Source: Smittium culicis (taxonomy: Eukaryota > Kickxellomycota > Harpellomycetes > Harpellales > Legeriomycetaceae). From it: a DNA stretch of 21,313 nt. Numbering within the stretch: the first letter of the stretch is position 1; each line of letters begins with the position of its first letter. Of this stretch, positions 20,716 through 21,313 are shown in pieces. Below the pieces are notes generated by a model that worked only from the letters and a program-made list of their open reading frames with translations, was not told where the DNA came from and ran no database searches. The stretch lies in assembly GCA_001970855.1 (NCBI GenBank), contig LSSN01005876.1, positions 1-21,313 on the forward strand. The letters run 5' to 3'. The position numbers were made by a program, and so were the translations under genes.

Positions 20716-21313
20716 AATTTTTTCTTTTGGTTTTCTCATATTAGTTCCAACTAGGATCATTATTGCAATAATTTTTATCTAATCTATCCTTGATTATATC
20801 ATGTAATTAATATTATCATTGTTGTTTGAAAATTTATCACAATTTCTAAAATTGGATTCTTGTGTTTATAGAAGGGAATAAGCTTGCTCTTTGTATAAAG
20901 AAAGCATATCTATTCTTTGTACAACGGTTAACATGAGAGTCTCTTTAAAAAGAAATATCATGATCTATCTACCTATTTTATTAAAGCGTGTGCTAGGATT
21001 GTTTGTATTAATTAATATATCGGTTTATTTTATTCTGTATATTTATTAAACTAAATAGAAATTAAAGTAAATGATATATCTTAAGAGAAATATAATAGTT
21101 GAGCCAAAAACACAAAAAGAAAGGAGAATCATATTTATTTTTTTAAACAGATTAAAGCATATTAAATAAATTTTATAAAAAACATCATTATAATCTTTTT
21201 ATCATTTTCAATGTATTTTTTTTCAAATTTATATCAATTTATTTTTATTTTTATTATAGTATTCTATTACTTTAAAAAATTTATACTATATAAAGATCAA
21301 TCTTTTTATATAT

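Larger units (their letters stand above)
12160..21313. other. Gene-poor AT-rich region with repeats and simple sequence
   Basis: About 9.2 kb has no ORF that looks like a protein. The only complete frame of any length (19857-19618, minus) is an Ile/Leu/Tyr/Lys-rich translation of AT-rich DNA. The sequence consists of poly-A/T-rich stretches with scattered short repeats. What can be supported is listed separately: simple repeats near 14979, 15181, 15572 and 19383, a hairpin at 15612, two MITE copies at 18141 and 18900, a short tandem repeat at 19879 and a 133-bp array at 20207. Between these I see nothing definable. Such a block fits a centromere-side, subtelomeric or repeat-decayed region, but none of these can be shown. 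Confidence 0.7.

Noticed and set aside
1..21313. CRISPR arrays, rRNA genes, spliceosomal snRNA genes
   Set aside because: No regular repeat-spacer pattern and no conserved rRNA or U-snRNA strings were seen on either strand.

Overview
The window is eukaryotic nuclear DNA, very rich in A+T outside genes. The genes carry short spliceosomal introns (84 to 140 nt, GT...AG) and use the standard code, with TAA and TGA as stops. The best guess is a fungus with mitochondria from an early-diverging lineage, of the Zoopagomycota/Harpellales (Smittium-like) or related kind. This rests on fungal-style SLU7 and on uL4m, SDR and GCIP-family genes beside AT-rich spacers. The mitochondrial ribosomal protein gene argues against microsporidia and the anaerobic Neocallimastigomycota. 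The placement is an inference and could be wrong.

Positions 1-12159 hold five genes. On the minus strand, 3105 to 1 is the first 1,035 codons of a large gene that runs off the window. It encodes a Ser/Tyr/Asp/Lys/Arg-rich disordered protein. Also on the minus strand, 5995-4119 is the splicing factor SLU7, rebuilt here as seven exons (420 aa) with a 10-nt first coding exon. A 683-bp divergent spacer rich in CCAAT boxes separates SLU7 from the plus-strand gene for mitochondrial ribosomal protein uL4m (6679-7689, two exons). After a 1.7-kb spacer come a single-exon carbonyl-reductase-type SDR (9388-10248) and a two-exon gene of the GCIP / cyclin-D1-binding-protein-1 family (10967-12159).

Positions 12160-21313 (about 9.2 kb) show no credible gene. 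They hold AT-rich sequence, simple repeats, a GC-rich hairpin beside a TTTCAG microsatellite, an LTR-like patch, two small transposon copies and a degenerate satellite-like array. The two most interesting finds are repeats. One is a family of three diverged elements of 187 to 189 bp at 10582, 18141 and 18900. They start CCCTTTC and end GAAAGGG, and two have TTAA at one or both ends, so they look like non-autonomous piggyBac-type MITEs. The other is a four-unit tandem array with a period of about 133 bp at 20207-20715.

The genes do not form a functional cluster. SLU7 acts in the nucleus in splicing, and the partial gene may too, given its RS-like composition. The uL4m protein acts in the mitochondrial ribosome, and the SDR and GCIP-like proteins are housekeeping or regulatory proteins. 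The link most visible in the sequence is the shared SLU7/uL4m promoter region.
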